Shown in pieces: positions 54,073 to 62,483 of a stretch of 64,000 nt of DNA; position 1 is the first letter of the stretch; the number at the start of each line of letters is the position of its first letter. The position numbers were made by a program, and so were the translations under genes. The notes beneath the pieces are model-generated. The model was given only the letters and a program-made list of their open reading frames with translations, was not told the DNA's origin and made no database searches. The stretch is taken from positions 24,699-88,698 of the forward strand of contig JBBRXJ010000003.1 of the NCBI GenBank assembly GCA_038248505.1. The letters run 5' to 3'. Source of the DNA: JBBRXJ01 sp038248505. Its GTDB lineage: Bacteria; Bacteroidota; Bacteroidia; Bacteroidales; JBBRXJ01.

Positions 54073-55614
54073 ATGGAGAATAGCAGGGATCAAAAGGAAG
54101 TATTAAGCGATATTGAAATTAACAATTGCATTTCTGTTTTAGAACATCTGTTAGCAAACGGCGATCAACTCATTCATTTATCAGACGATCAGTTAATGAA
54201 GCTCATGATAGCTGCAGGCAAAATTACCAGACCGGATAAGTCTGAAATAAAGAAAAGAAATAAAAGCGTAAAACGACAACGCAAAGAAATTGATAGCAAT
54301 CATAATAGGCAAATACGTGCTAAAACTGCTATACGAAGCGCACGAACGGCAAGTATTTTTGAAGCCCCAAATCAAATCGCGTTACCAATAGATGATAAAA
54401 AGCATCTATTATCAGAACAAAATTGCTATGTATGCAAGAAACGGTATACCGAAATACATCATTTTTATGATTCCATGTGTACAGCGTGTGGCGATTTAAA
54501 TTATAGCAAGCGCTTTCAAACATCTGATATGACTGGTCAAATTGCTCTAATAACGGGATCGAGACTTAAAATTGGATATCATGCAAGTTTGATGATGCTT
54601 AGATCGGGCGCTACAGTAATTGCTACTACTCGCTTTCCTGTTGACTCTGCTATTCGTTTTTCTAAAGAGAAAGATTTTTCAGACTGGGGACAACGTTTGC
54701 ATATTTATGGTCTCGATTTAAGACATATACCCAGTGTTGAATTATTTGCTTCTTATATTGATCAAAAATATGAGCGGCTCGATATTCTTATTAATAATGC
54801 GGCACAAACCGTTCGCAGACCATCAGGATTTTATACACATTTAATGGCAAATGAAACACTCCCATTTCATCAACATTCAAACGATGTTCAGTTATTGCTG
54901 TCACATCATCAGCAGTGTTTAAAGGAGATCGAAGGATCAGATCATTTATCAAGTGAATCTAAAAAAGTGCTTACGGTTAATTGGTCGGGACAAGCCCCTG
55001 GAGTTGGTATTCGAGCATCAGCAAAACTTTCGCAAGTACCTTATAAATTCGATAATTCTATTGAGGCAAGAGAAGTTTTTCCGGAGGGTAAATTAGATGC
55101 TGACCTGCAGCAGGTAGATTTAAGGAAAATAAATAGCTGGAGATTAAAATTGGGTCAGATAGAAACATTAGAAATGGTAGAGGTGCAACTTGTAAATTCT
55201 ATAGCACCTTTTGTTTTATGTAATAGATTAATTGCTCTGATGCGAAAAGACTATACAGGTAAAAAACATATTGTTAATGTATCAGCAATGGAAGGTAAGT
55301 TTCATAGTTTTAAAAAAGCTGACCGACATCCACATACCAATATGGCTAAGGCTTCTCTCAATATGTTAACACATACATCGGCTAGTGATTTGGCTAAGGA
55401 TGGCATTTATATGAATGCTGTTGATACTGGTTGGGTGACGGATGAAGATCCGGTCGAATTATCGAAATACAAACAAAAGGTACACGATTTTCAGCCGCCA
55501 TTAGACATTGTAGATGGTGCAGCTCGCGTTTGTGACCCTTTTATTGACGGGGCAAACACAGGAAAACATTGGAGCGGTAAATTCTTAAAAGATTATTTTC
55601 CTATAAGCTGGTAG
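54073..55614 (+). CDS. Atypical SDR oxidoreductase with N-terminal zinc knuckle
   Basis: 513-aa protein. Residues 1-95 are a basic, partly helical region. Residues 118-139 hold CYVCKKRY...HH...CTAC, a likely treble-clef zinc site. From 153 an SDR Rossmann fold follows: LITGSRLKIGYHASL, LDLRH, ILINNAAQTVRRP. At the active site Ser404 (VNVSAME) is kept, but YxxxK is TNMAK (Thr422, Lys426), so the catalytic Tyr is missing; HPHTNMAKASLNM appears characteristic of its subfamily. Residues 250-370 form an insert. Substrate unknown. Confidence 0.8.
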   Translation: MENSRDQKEVLSDIEINNCISVLEHLLANGDQLIHLSDDQLMKLMIAAGKITRPDKSEIKKRNKSVKRQRKEIDSNHNRQIRAKTAIRSARTASIFEAPNQIALPIDDKKHLLSEQNCYVCKKRYTEIHHFYDSMCTACGDLNYSKRFQTSDMTGQIALITGSRLKIGYHASLMMLRSGATVIATTRFPVDSAIRFSKEKDFSDWGQRLHIYGLDLRHIPSVELFASYIDQKYERLDILINNAAQTVRRPSGFYTHLMANETLPFHQHSNDVQLLLSHHQQCLKEIEGSDHLSSESKKVLTVNWSGQAPGVGIRASAKLSQVPYKFDNSIEAREVFPEGKLDADLQQVDLRKINSWRLKLGQIETLEMVEVQLVNSIAPFVLCNRLIALMRKDYTGKKHIVNVSAMEGKFHSFKKADRHPHTNMAKASLNMLTHTSASDLAKDGIYMNAVDTGWVTDEDPVELSKYKQKVHDFQPPLDIVDGAARVCDPFIDGANTGKHWSGKFLKDYFPISW

Positions 55615-55642
55615 AAATAAAGATATTTTCATCCTAGTAAGT

Positions 55643-55705
55643 TATACCGTTTGTAAATATGTAATAGTCTCATTTTTGTTTCACTTAATTGCCCTAACTT
55701 TTAAT
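55643..55705 (+). repeat. Dispersed intergenic repeat, copy B
   Basis: TATACCGTTTGTAAATATGT, AATAG, then CATTTTTGTTTCACTTAATT, GCCCTAACTTTTAA. Same block order as copies A and C. Confidence 0.65.
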
Positions 55706-55815
55706 TATTAATTATCAATTCATGCATTTGTGGCAAAAAAAGGAATAGTTACTAATTCGCGAATGAAAACGAGTACAATGTACATTACGAAAAAAAAACG
55801 TTCTAAAAAGGGAAT

Positions 55816-55845
55816 AAAAAAAACGCTCCGAAAAGAAGCGTTTTT
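55816..55845 (-). terminator. Rho-independent terminator of the tRNA gene
   Basis: A 9-bp stem AAAAACGCT/AGCGTTTTT with a 9-nt loop; the minus-strand T-run lies on the far side. It starts 4 nt beyond the tRNA 3' end. Confidence 0.8.
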
Positions 55846-55848
55846 ATG

Positions 55849-55922
55849 TGGGCCCAGTAGGGCACGATCCTACGACCCCTTGATTATGAGTCAAGTGCTC
55901 TAACCAGCTGAGCTATAGGCCC
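55849..55922 (-). tRNA. tRNA with CAT anticodon (Met elongator or Ile2)
   Basis: A 74-nt cloverleaf. The acceptor GGGCCTA pairs with TGGGCCC (one G-T), discriminator A, no encoded CCA. D-arm TAGCTCAGCTGGTTAGAGCA; anticodon arm CTTGA CTCATAA TCAAG gives CAT; T-arm GTAGG/CCTAC. The T-loop is ATCGTGC instead of TTCRANN, so positions 54 and 58 are swapped (A54, T58). Whether it is Met or lysidine-modified Ile2 cannot be decided by eye; there is no T-loop anomaly in the rest of the fold. Confidence 0.9.
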
Positions 55923-55953
55923 AATATATTAACAAAAACTAAAAAATTCCAAT

Positions 55954-56013
55954 CCCCCTTGATTATTAGTCAAGTGCTCATCTGCTTCGTTGGACATCTG
56001 AGGTATATGCCCC
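55954..56013 (-). pseudogene. tRNA-derived relic next to the tRNA(CAT) gene
   Basis: The minus strand repeats the neighbouring tRNA from the D-arm to the anticodon arm: CCTCAG, GAGCACTTGACTAATAATCA, AGGGG. The anticodon loop is CTAATAA, about 15 nt are inserted in the D-loop, and the T-arm and acceptor do not pair. It looks like a decayed tandem duplicate. Confidence 0.6.
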
Positions 56014-56148
56014 AAATAAATGCAATTAAAAAAGCAGTCTATTTTTAAGTGTAGCAAATGTAATAAAAGCAATGGTCTTTTAAAGCAAAAAAATAAAAAT
56101 TGCTTCTGTTTATCTTGTAAATAGCAGATTATAAGCAATAAAAATATA

Positions 56149-56403
56149 TTATTTATAACGTATTTTCATATAAAGGATGGGTATAACCAAGCTAATAGTT
56201 ACAATATTTGCCATAATAATGGGCATGGCTTCTTTAATAAAGCCATAAACTAACCAACAGATTAGTCCGATAAAGAACATAATATACATGACAAGTGATA
56301 TGTCTTTCGTTTGTTTTGTTTTAATTGTTTTGTATGCTTGTGGCACAAAGCTTAGTGTAGTAAGAAATGCGGCACAATAGCCAATTATTTCTGTGGTTTC
56401 CAT
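56149..56403 (-). CDS. SemiSWEET sugar transporter
   Basis: 84-aa membrane protein with three helices, the bacterial half-size SWEET fold that dimerises to move sugars. The PQ motif is in the first helix (FVPQAYKTIKTK), and the third helix has the usual small residues and Asn (IIMANIVTISLVIPIL). It ends 6 nt before mtnA begins downstream on the minus strand in reverse order (it follows mtnA), so the two are co-transcribed. Confidence 0.9.
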   Translation of the reverse strand: METTEIIGYCAAFLTTLSFVPQAYKTIKTKQTKDISLVMYIMFFIGLICWLVYGFIKEAMPIIMANIVTISLVIPILYMKIRYK

Positions 56404-56408
56404 TTTTA

Positions 56409-57491
56409 TCAGATTGAGTTAATTAATTCATTTGGTTTAAAAACACCTTTCTCTGTAATAACTGCTGTGATGAGGCGGGCAGGAGTAACATCAAAAGCAT
56501 AGTTGGCAGCAGGACTAGTTGTATTAGAAGAAGAAGCGCTAATCAATCTATTTTCATACCACACATCAGTGTATAATACTTCATTTTTGTCACGCAATTC
56601 TATAGGTATATTTTGAATTCCGTCAACAATATTAAAATCGATGGATGAAAAAGGTAGTGCAACATAAAAGGGCAACTTGTTATCAAAAGCAGCTAAAGCT
56701 TTAAGGTAGGTACCAATTTTATTTGCAGCATCGCCATTTGCAGTCATGCGGTCGCAGCCTACTATAACCAGATCAACTAGTCCGTGTTGCATTAAGTGCC
56801 CTCCTGTATTATCGGCAATAATGGTATGAGGAATGTTTTCATTTTCAAGTTCAAAAGCCGTGAGCCGTGAGCCTTGGTTGCGGGGACGCGTTTCATCAAC
56901 CCATACGTGTATTGGAATATTATCATTATTGGCAAGATACATTGGTGCCGTGGCTGTTCCATAGTCAATACAGGCAAGCCATCCCGCATTGCAATGTGTG
57001 AGAATATTTACGGTTTTCCCATTTTTATTTTTACTTATAGCGCGTATTATTTCTAAACCATTTTTACCAATAGCAATACTATTATAGCGTTCGTCATTTT
57101 GAATGGCGATAGCTTCCTTTTTAATAATTTCAATAATTTTAAATTTGTCGGCGTTAATAGGAATACGCTTTAAAACTCTATCAATGGCATAAAACAAATT
57201 TACAGCCGTAGGTCGTGATGATCGAAGCAGATTTGCCTTTTGTTGAATAAACGAAAAGACATCGTTAAAGGGAGCATTTAGGGCAGAAAGATATAAACCC
57301 CAGGCCGCCGCTGCGCCAATAAGTGGTGCGCCACGCACGGCCATATCTTTGATTGCCAGATACATTTCATCAGCCGTATGGATGTTAGTAAGTAATAGCT
57401 TAAAAGGCAAATGTCGTTGATCGATAATTTGTATATTTAAGCCGTTTTCAGATAGCATTATAGTTTCAAGATGAATACCTTTTATTTTCAT
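56409..57491 (-). CDS. mtnA: S-methyl-5-thioribose-1-phosphate isomerase
   Basis: Methionine-salvage enzyme converting methylthioribose-1-phosphate to the ribulose isomer. 360 aa. Seen: MAVRGAPLIGAAAAWGLYL, ILTHCNAGWLA (catalytic Cys167), DETRPRNQGSRLTAFEL, DLVIVGCDRMTANGDAANKI (catalytic Asp) and PFYVALPFSSID. No other salvage gene lies beside it. Divergent from the HAD hydrolase, with 43 nt between the starts. Confidence 0.95.
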   Translation of the reverse strand: MKIKGIHLETIMLSENGLNIQIIDQRHLPFKLLLTNIHTADEMYLAIKDMAVRGAPLIGAAAAWGLYLSALNAPFNDVFSFIQQKANLLRSSRPTAVNLFYAIDRVLKRIPINADKFKIIEIIKKEAIAIQNDERYNSIAIGKNGLEIIRAISKNKNGKTVNILTHCNAGWLACIDYGTATAPMYLANNDNIPIHVWVDETRPRNQGSRLTAFELENENIPHTIIADNTGGHLMQHGLVDLVIVGCDRMTANGDAANKIGTYLKALAAFDNKLPFYVALPFSSIDFNIVDGIQNIPIELRDKNEVLYTDVWYENRLISASSSNTTSPAANYAFDVTPARLITAVITEKGVFKPNELINSI

Positions 57492-57534
57492 TTAGGATGC
57501 GATTAAATTATACTAACGAGCTAAAATTACAATA

Positions 57535-58215
57535 GTGAAGGGAAAAAAGATCACAGATGGAGCAAAAAATATCATTTTCGACCTAGGAGGTGTGATATTA
57601 AATATTGATCCGCAGCGTACCGTAGATGCGTTTAACCGCATAGTTCCTCAGTTTGGCAAGAATTTTGCTGAATTAAGTCGTATAGGTTTATTTCTCGACT
57701 TTGAGCGAGGCAAGATAAATGCACGCGATTTTAGAGATGGTATTAGAAATTACACTAAGCATCCGGTAAACGATAAAGATGTTGATGCGGCGTGGAATGC
57801 TATGGTGCTTGATATCCCTATGCGCCGAATGGAAATGCTCATGCAGCTTAAAACGATTCTTCCTACTTATTTGTTGAGTAATACCAATGAAATTCACCTA
57901 GAGAATTTTAATAATCAGATGATGCGTAGTTTTGGTTTAGATAGCCTAGATATTATGTTTCATAAGGCACATTATTCTCATATCATGGGTCTTCGCAAGC
58001 CAGAGAAGCTAATTTTTGAATTGGTTTTAGAAGAGCATAAATTAGTACCTCGTGAGACTTTGTTTATTGATGATATTGAGGAAAATATTCTCGCTGCTGA
58101 GAAATTGGGTATGCGCGTATATCACTTAAAACCAGGAGATGAGATAAGTAAACTTATTGTTCCAAGTGATATTGTTGTTTTTCAGGAGGATGATATGAAT
58201 AGAAGGGAAGTATAG
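57535..58215 (+). CDS. HAD-superfamily hydrolase
   Basis: 226-aa phosphatase-like protein. Motif I is IIFDLGGVILNID (the nucleophile Asp is followed by a Gly in place of the acid/base Asp, DLGGV, as in many YihX-type HADs); motif II YLLSNTNEIH; motif III GLRKPEKLIFELVL; motif IV LFIDDIEENILAAEKLG. It starts at GTG 57535, since no ATG lies upstream in frame. Substrate unknown. Confidence 0.87.
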   Translation: MKGKKITDGAKNIIFDLGGVILNIDPQRTVDAFNRIVPQFGKNFAELSRIGLFLDFERGKINARDFRDGIRNYTKHPVNDKDVDAAWNAMVLDIPMRRMEMLMQLKTILPTYLLSNTNEIHLENFNNQMMRSFGLDSLDIMFHKAHYSHIMGLRKPEKLIFELVLEEHKLVPRETLFIDDIEENILAAEKLGMRVYHLKPGDEISKLIVPSDIVVFQEDDMNRREV

Positions 58216-58287
58216 TGATTTGAGGCAGCAGATTAACGAGAGACACAGTAAAAATATGCAGAAGTATTAAAATGTTTAGATTATAGC

Positions 58288-58938
58288 TTGAGAATTATTG
58301 AGGCAGATATATTGAATTATGAGGATGGACTTAAGATACAGCAAGAGCATTTTGATTGTCTTACACGAGCAAAGCTTGAGGGGATAAATGCTGAGAGTGT
58401 ATTAATTTTATGTGAGCACGAGCATGTTTATACTTTAGGAAAGAGTGGTGATGAACATAATTTACTGATTAATGATTCTTTTTTGAAATCAATAAAGGCA
58501 TCGTATTACAAGACAAATAGGGGAGGAGACATCACTTATCACGGTCCAGGGCAGTTGGTCGGTTATCCAATTCTTGATTTGGATATTTTAAAAATGACGT
58601 TGCGAAAATATGTTTATCAACTAGAAGAGAGTGTTATTAAAACGATTCAACATTTTGATATATGCGGGGAGCGTCTTGATGGTGCTACGGGCGTTTGGAT
58701 TGATGTAGGAAAACCGCGTGTGCGTAAGATTTGTGCAATGGGAATTAAAGCTAGCAGAGGAATTACCATGCATGGATTTGCATTAAATGTGAATACGGAT
58801 TTGAATTATTTTAATCATATCAATCCGTGTGGCTTTTTGGATAAAGGGGTAACATCTATTGAAAAAGAAACAGGCATTTTATACTCTATGAAAGAGATAA
58901 AAGCAATTTATATAAAAGAATTTCAAAAGATATTTTAG
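58288..58938 (+). CDS. lipB: Octanoyl-[ACP]:protein N-octanoyltransferase LipB
   Basis: Transfers octanoate from ACP to lipoyl domains, the first step of endogenous lipoate synthesis. 216 aa from a TTG start at 58288 (the preceding ATG at 58272 meets a stop at once). Seen: CEHEHVYTLGKSG, NRGGDITYHGPGQLVGYPIL, RKICAMGIKASRGITMHGFA (Lys147) and INPCGF (active Cys181). lipA is not adjacent. Confidence 0.94.
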   Translation: MRIIEADILNYEDGLKIQQEHFDCLTRAKLEGINAESVLILCEHEHVYTLGKSGDEHNLLINDSFLKSIKASYYKTNRGGDITYHGPGQLVGYPILDLDILKMTLRKYVYQLEESVIKTIQHFDICGERLDGATGVWIDVGKPRVRKICAMGIKASRGITMHGFALNVNTDLNYFNHINPCGFLDKGVTSIEKETGILYSMKEIKAIYIKEFQKIF

Positions 58939-58962
58939 TAGAAATAGTATAAAAATAAAGTG

Positions 58963-59124
58963 ATGTTGAAATTGTTTTTAATAACATTTGTGTTGATAGC
59001 CCTTGGTTTAATTGGATTAGGTGTTAAGGCGTTTTTTACAAAGACGGGCAATTTAAAGGGGTCGTGTGGAAGTGATTGCTTAAAAGAGGGCGGATGTTGT
59101 TCAGATGAAAAAAAATGTGTTTAG
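58963..59124 (+). CDS. Tiny Cys-rich membrane protein
   Basis: 53-aa protein too short for most gene finders. One N-terminal helix (residues 1-24) is followed by GSCGSDCLKEGGCCSDEKKC, six Cys in 20 residues. I recall a Bacteroidota family of such small 'membrane or secreted' proteins with a Cys-rich tail; its function is unknown, with metal or Fe-S binding possible. It follows lipB by 24 nt, with an ATG at 58963, and ends at a strong terminator. Confidence 0.7.
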   Translation: MLKLFLITFVLIALGLIGLGVKAFFTKTGNLKGSCGSDCLKEGGCCSDEKKCV

Positions 59125-59137
59125 ATTATTTAGTAAT

Positions 59138-59167
59138 AAAAAAGCCGGTTTTTTAGCCGGCTTTTTT
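59138..59167. terminator. Bidirectional terminator
   Basis: A perfect 11-bp stem AAAAAAGCCGG/CCGGCTTTTTT with an 8-nt loop, T-runs on both strands. It lies between the convergent small-protein gene and asd and can serve both. Confidence 0.9.
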
Positions 59168-59182
59168 ACATTCTGATATGAT

Positions 59183-60193
59183 TTATTTTAACCATTTATT
59201 TTTAATGAGAACCTCGGCAATTTGCACTGCATTTAATGCAGCTCCTTTTCGAATTTGGTCGCCTGAGCACCACAAGGTAAGTCCTTTGGGATTTACCAAA
59301 TCTTTACGAATACGACCAACATAAACATCATCTTTATCGGCAGCGTATAGTGGCATAGGATAGGTGCTTGTTGCAGGATCATCTTGTAATGTAAGACCTT
59401 CGGCTTTCTTCATTGCCTCACGTACTTCAGCAACGGATAATTCTTTTTCGGTTTCAATCCAGATCGCTTCAGAATGCGCACGAAGAACAGGAATACGAAT
59501 ACAAGTTGCACTTACCTTGATATCGGTATGCATGATCTTTTGCGTTTCGTGAAACATTTTCATTTCTTCTTTTGTGTAGTCGTTATCGGTGAATACATCA
59601 ACTTGAGGAATGATATTGAAAGCTAATTGATATTTGAATTTTGAGATGGTAGGAGCTTCGCCATTCATTATTTGATTGGTTTGATCAATTAATTCTTGCA
59701 TAGCTTGAGCACCAGCACCGCTTGCTGCTTGATATGATGCCACATGTACCGTTTTAATACGCGAAAGATTTTCAATAGGCTTTAGCGCAACCACCATAAT
59801 GATGGTAGTACAGTTTGGATTTGCAATAATGTTACGAGGACGGTCTTTGCAGTCTTGAGGGTTTACCTCAGGTACAACGAGTGGAACGTCTTTATCCATC
59901 CGAAAAGCACTTGAATTATCAATCATTACTGCACCATGTTTGGTAATATCTTGCCAATATTCTTTTGAAGCACTTGCTCCAGCTGAAGTTAAAGCAATAT
60001 CAATGCCTTTAAAATCATCGCCATGTTTAAGCTCTTTAACGGTAATTTTTTCCCCTTTGTACTCATATACACTTCCTGCACTTCTTGATGAACCAAAGAG
60101 TACAAGCTCATCAAGCGGAAAATTCCGTTGGTCAAGGACTCTGAGAAACTCTTGTCCGACTGCACCGCTGACACCAACAATTGCTACCTTCAT
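59183..60193 (-). CDS. asd: Aspartate-semialdehyde dehydrogenase
   Basis: NADPH-dependent step of Lys, Thr, Met and meso-DAP synthesis. 336 aa. Seen: IVGVSGAVGQEFLRVL (cofactor), IDNSSAFRMDKDVPLVVPEV, ANPNCTTIIMVVALKPI (catalytic Cys128), QAASGAGAQAMQELIDQT and IRIPVLRAHSEAIWIE (catalytic His). Length and start are standard. Confidence 0.96.
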   Translation of the reverse strand: MKVAIVGVSGAVGQEFLRVLDQRNFPLDELVLFGSSRSAGSVYEYKGEKITVKELKHGDDFKGIDIALTSAGASASKEYWQDITKHGAVMIDNSSAFRMDKDVPLVVPEVNPQDCKDRPRNIIANPNCTTIIMVVALKPIENLSRIKTVHVASYQAASGAGAQAMQELIDQTNQIMNGEAPTISKFKYQLAFNIIPQVDVFTDNDYTKEEMKMFHETQKIMHTDIKVSATCIRIPVLRAHSEAIWIETEKELSVAEVREAMKKAEGLTLQDDPATSTYPMPLYAADKDDVYVGRIRKDLVNPKGLTLWCSGDQIRKGAALNAVQIAEVLIKNKWLK

Positions 60194-60384
60194 TTTAGTA
60201 GTTTTAAATAGTTAATAATTAATAGATTAGTTTAAATTTTTTATTTTCTTATTGAGGTTGTGTAAATATAATTGTTTTTTTCTTAGCTTGTTAGGAGGGA
60301 TGAAAATTACGGGAAATACTTAATACGTTAAAAGTTAGAGAAGCTTAAAGAAATTAAGAGAACATAGATATTTAGTACGTTTTT

Positions 60385-61371
60385 TTATTTAAGAATGTTG
60401 TCAATGCGAATTAGTTCATCGGGAGAGAATGTAGTATTTTTTAAAGCATCGAGGTTATTATTTAATTGTTCAACGGAGCTAGCACCAATTAATACGGAGC
60501 AAAGCTGAGGGTGACGTAAAAGCCACGCGATAGCCATTTGTGCCAATTTTTGATCACGCGATGCAGCCATTTTGTTTAATAGTTTTACTTTTTTAAGACG
60601 TTCTTCAGTAATGTGTTCTTTTTTAAGATGCGCATAAGTCATAGAAGCTCTAGAACCTTCAGGAATTCCATTTAAATAACGATCTGTTAATACACCCTCA
60701 GCAAGAGGTGAAAATGCAATTAATCCGATACCTTCATGGCTTGCCGTTTGCATTAAATTTTCTTCACACCAACGTTCAAACATAGAGTATTTTATCTGAT
60801 TAATGATAAATGGAGTACCCAGTTTTTTAAGAATTGTGGCTGCTTTTTCAGTATCTTGATGATTGTAATTTGATATGCCTACATATATTGCTTTGCCTTG
60901 TTGAACTATTAAATCAAGTGCATGCATGGTCTCTTCAAGCGGGGTATTGGGGTCAGGACGGTGATGATAGAATATATCGACATATTCGAGATTCATTCTT
61001 TTTAAACTTTGGTTGAGACTGGTTACGAGATATTTTTTAGAACCCCAATTTCCGTAAGGGCCATCCCACATATCATAACCAGCTTTCGATGAAATGATGA
61101 GTTCGTCGCGGTAAGTGTGAAAATCTTGTTGCATATATTTACCAAAATTTTCTTCAGCAGCGCCGTAGGGAGGTCCATAATTATTTGCTAAATCAAAATG
61201 AGTAATACCAGCATCAAAAGCAGCACGTAAAATGCTGCGACCATTTTCAAAATCGTTTACATGTCCAAAATTATGCCATAAGCCTAAAGAAATTTCAGGA
61301 AGCATGATGCCACTTTTACCACAGCGGCGATAGCTCATTGAGGAATAGCGGGAGGTTGAGGCAGCGTACAT
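60385..61371 (-). CDS. Aldo/keto reductase (YghZ-like)
   Basis: 328-aa NADPH-dependent (beta/alpha)8 reductase, close to E. coli YghZ (L-glyceraldehyde-3-phosphate reductase). Seen: SYRRCGKSGIMLPEISLGLW, HFDLANNYGPPYGAAEENFG (catalytic Asp/Tyr), ISSKAGYDMWDGPYGNWGSK, DIFYHHRPDPNTPLEETM and NQIKYSMFERW. The MWxGPYGxWGS stretch is characteristic of YghZ. Isolated gene. Confidence 0.93.
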   Translation of the reverse strand: MYAASTSRYSSMSYRRCGKSGIMLPEISLGLWHNFGHVNDFENGRSILRAAFDAGITHFDLANNYGPPYGAAEENFGKYMQQDFHTYRDELIISSKAGYDMWDGPYGNWGSKKYLVTSLNQSLKRMNLEYVDIFYHHRPDPNTPLEETMHALDLIVQQGKAIYVGISNYNHQDTEKAATILKKLGTPFIINQIKYSMFERWCEENLMQTASHEGIGLIAFSPLAEGVLTDRYLNGIPEGSRASMTYAHLKKEHITEERLKKVKLLNKMAASRDQKLAQMAIAWLLRHPQLCSVLIGASSVEQLNNNLDALKNTTFSPDELIRIDNILK

Positions 61372-61422
61372 AGTGTTTGAATTTTGAGGTGAAAAATTTT
61401 ATAAAATATAAAGGGTGCTATG

Positions 61423-61430
61423 CAAATCTA
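61423..61430 (-). promoter_or_regulatory. Putative -7 box of the aldo/keto reductase gene
   Basis: TAGATTTG on the minus strand fits TAnnTTTG, 51 nt before the start codon. Confidence 0.35.
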
Positions 61431-61636
61431 AAGCATTTATTATAGTAAACTATATAGAAGGAAAGGATATTCTTATATCCCTATTTTTATTTAGCAGTTC
61501 TTTGTATTTCATTGGCTTTAAGGTTTTCGTTAAACATTATCTCCGCGGCAAATTTAATTAGGTGTATAATTAAGCAGTATCATTATTATAATATATGATT
61601 CTATGCATTGTTCGCAACATACACAAATAAATGCTA

Positions 61637-61705
61637 TAATACCGTTTGTAAATAAGTAATAGGAGTCCAATTTTCGTTTCATTCAATTGGCCTAAACATA
61701 TTTAA
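61637..61705 (+). repeat. Dispersed intergenic repeat, copy C
   Basis: TAATACCGTTTGTAAATAAG, TAATAG, then CCAATTTTCGTTTCATTCAA, TTGGCCTAAACATATTTAA. Same order as copies A and B. The same gap (61372-61943) also has a solo end resembling the MITE-like repeat (GGTGTATAATTAAGCAGTAT, 61562-61581) and CCGCGG at 61543; no gene is visible there. Confidence 0.65.
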
Positions 61706-61943
61706 TAACAGCATTTACCATTAAATTTATAATTTGTTTTTTAACAAAAAAATACAAATCATTGGTATAATATTCATAAAATGAGACTATTCAATGCTTA
61801 TAAACAGTCGAGCATATAGTAAAACATAGGGTATTTATAAAAATGCCATGCTTTTATAGGCTAAAGTTCTTTTATTAACCAAATTTATCGTAATTTCGTG
61901 ATGCTTTACTTTGTAGATAAAGCTTTCATACGTTTTTCATTCC

Positions 61944-62483
61944 ATGCAAGTAATTCAAAACACAATAGATAAGAAAGTTACACGCTGGTATGCCCTGCGT
62001 ACTAAATCACGATGTGAGAGTAAAGCGTATATGGAGCTAAAAAGCCGAGGTATAGAAAGTTTTTTACCCTTGCATCTTCAGCTCAAACAGTGGTCTGATC
62101 GACTAAAATGGGTTCAGGAGCCTCTCATACGTTCTTATATATTTGTGAAAATCAGCGAAAAACAATTTGATCATGCACGTTTTACGCCTCATATATCAGG
62201 CTTTGTGCGTTTTGGTTTGTTGCCTGAAGCAATTCCATCTGAACAAATAGAGGCATTGCAATATATGATTTCAGAATGCTATCCTATGGAGGTTTTAGAT
62301 AAATTACCAGAGCCTGGGGAAGAGGTTGAAATTATATTTGGAAGTATGAACGGTATTCGCGGTAAGATGATTAAGAGTAAGGGTAAATCGAAGGTATTAA
62401 TTCGGATTGATAGTGTTGATAATGCAATTTTAGTTGATTTGCCTGCGCATACGATTCGTAAGGTAAAAAGCGTTTTAGTTTAA
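61944..62483 (+). CDS. UpxY/NusG-like transcription antiterminator
   Basis: 179-aa NusG-paralogue with an NGN domain (RWYALRTKSRCESKAYMELK, SFLPLHLQLKQWSDRLKWVQ, RSYIFVKI) and a C-terminal KOW (LPEPGEEVEIIFGSMNGIRG). Such UpxY proteins are usually the first gene of a capsule or other surface-glycan operon in Bacteroidota, which they let RNA polymerase read through. Here no glycan genes follow within 1.5 kb, so it looks orphaned or its operon is lost or moved. Confidence 0.88.
   Translation: MQVIQNTIDKKVTRWYALRTKSRCESKAYMELKSRGIESFLPLHLQLKQWSDRLKWVQEPLIRSYIFVKISEKQFDHARFTPHISGFVRFGLLPEAIPSEQIEALQYMISECYPMEVLDKLPEPGEEVEIIFGSMNGIRGKMIKSKGKSKVLIRIDSVDNAILVDLPAHTIRKVKSVLV

Noticed and set aside
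55929..56138. 69-codon minus-strand ORF upstream of the tRNA gene
   Set aside because: Passes through the tRNA relic and is Phe/Leu-rich AT-derived sequence.
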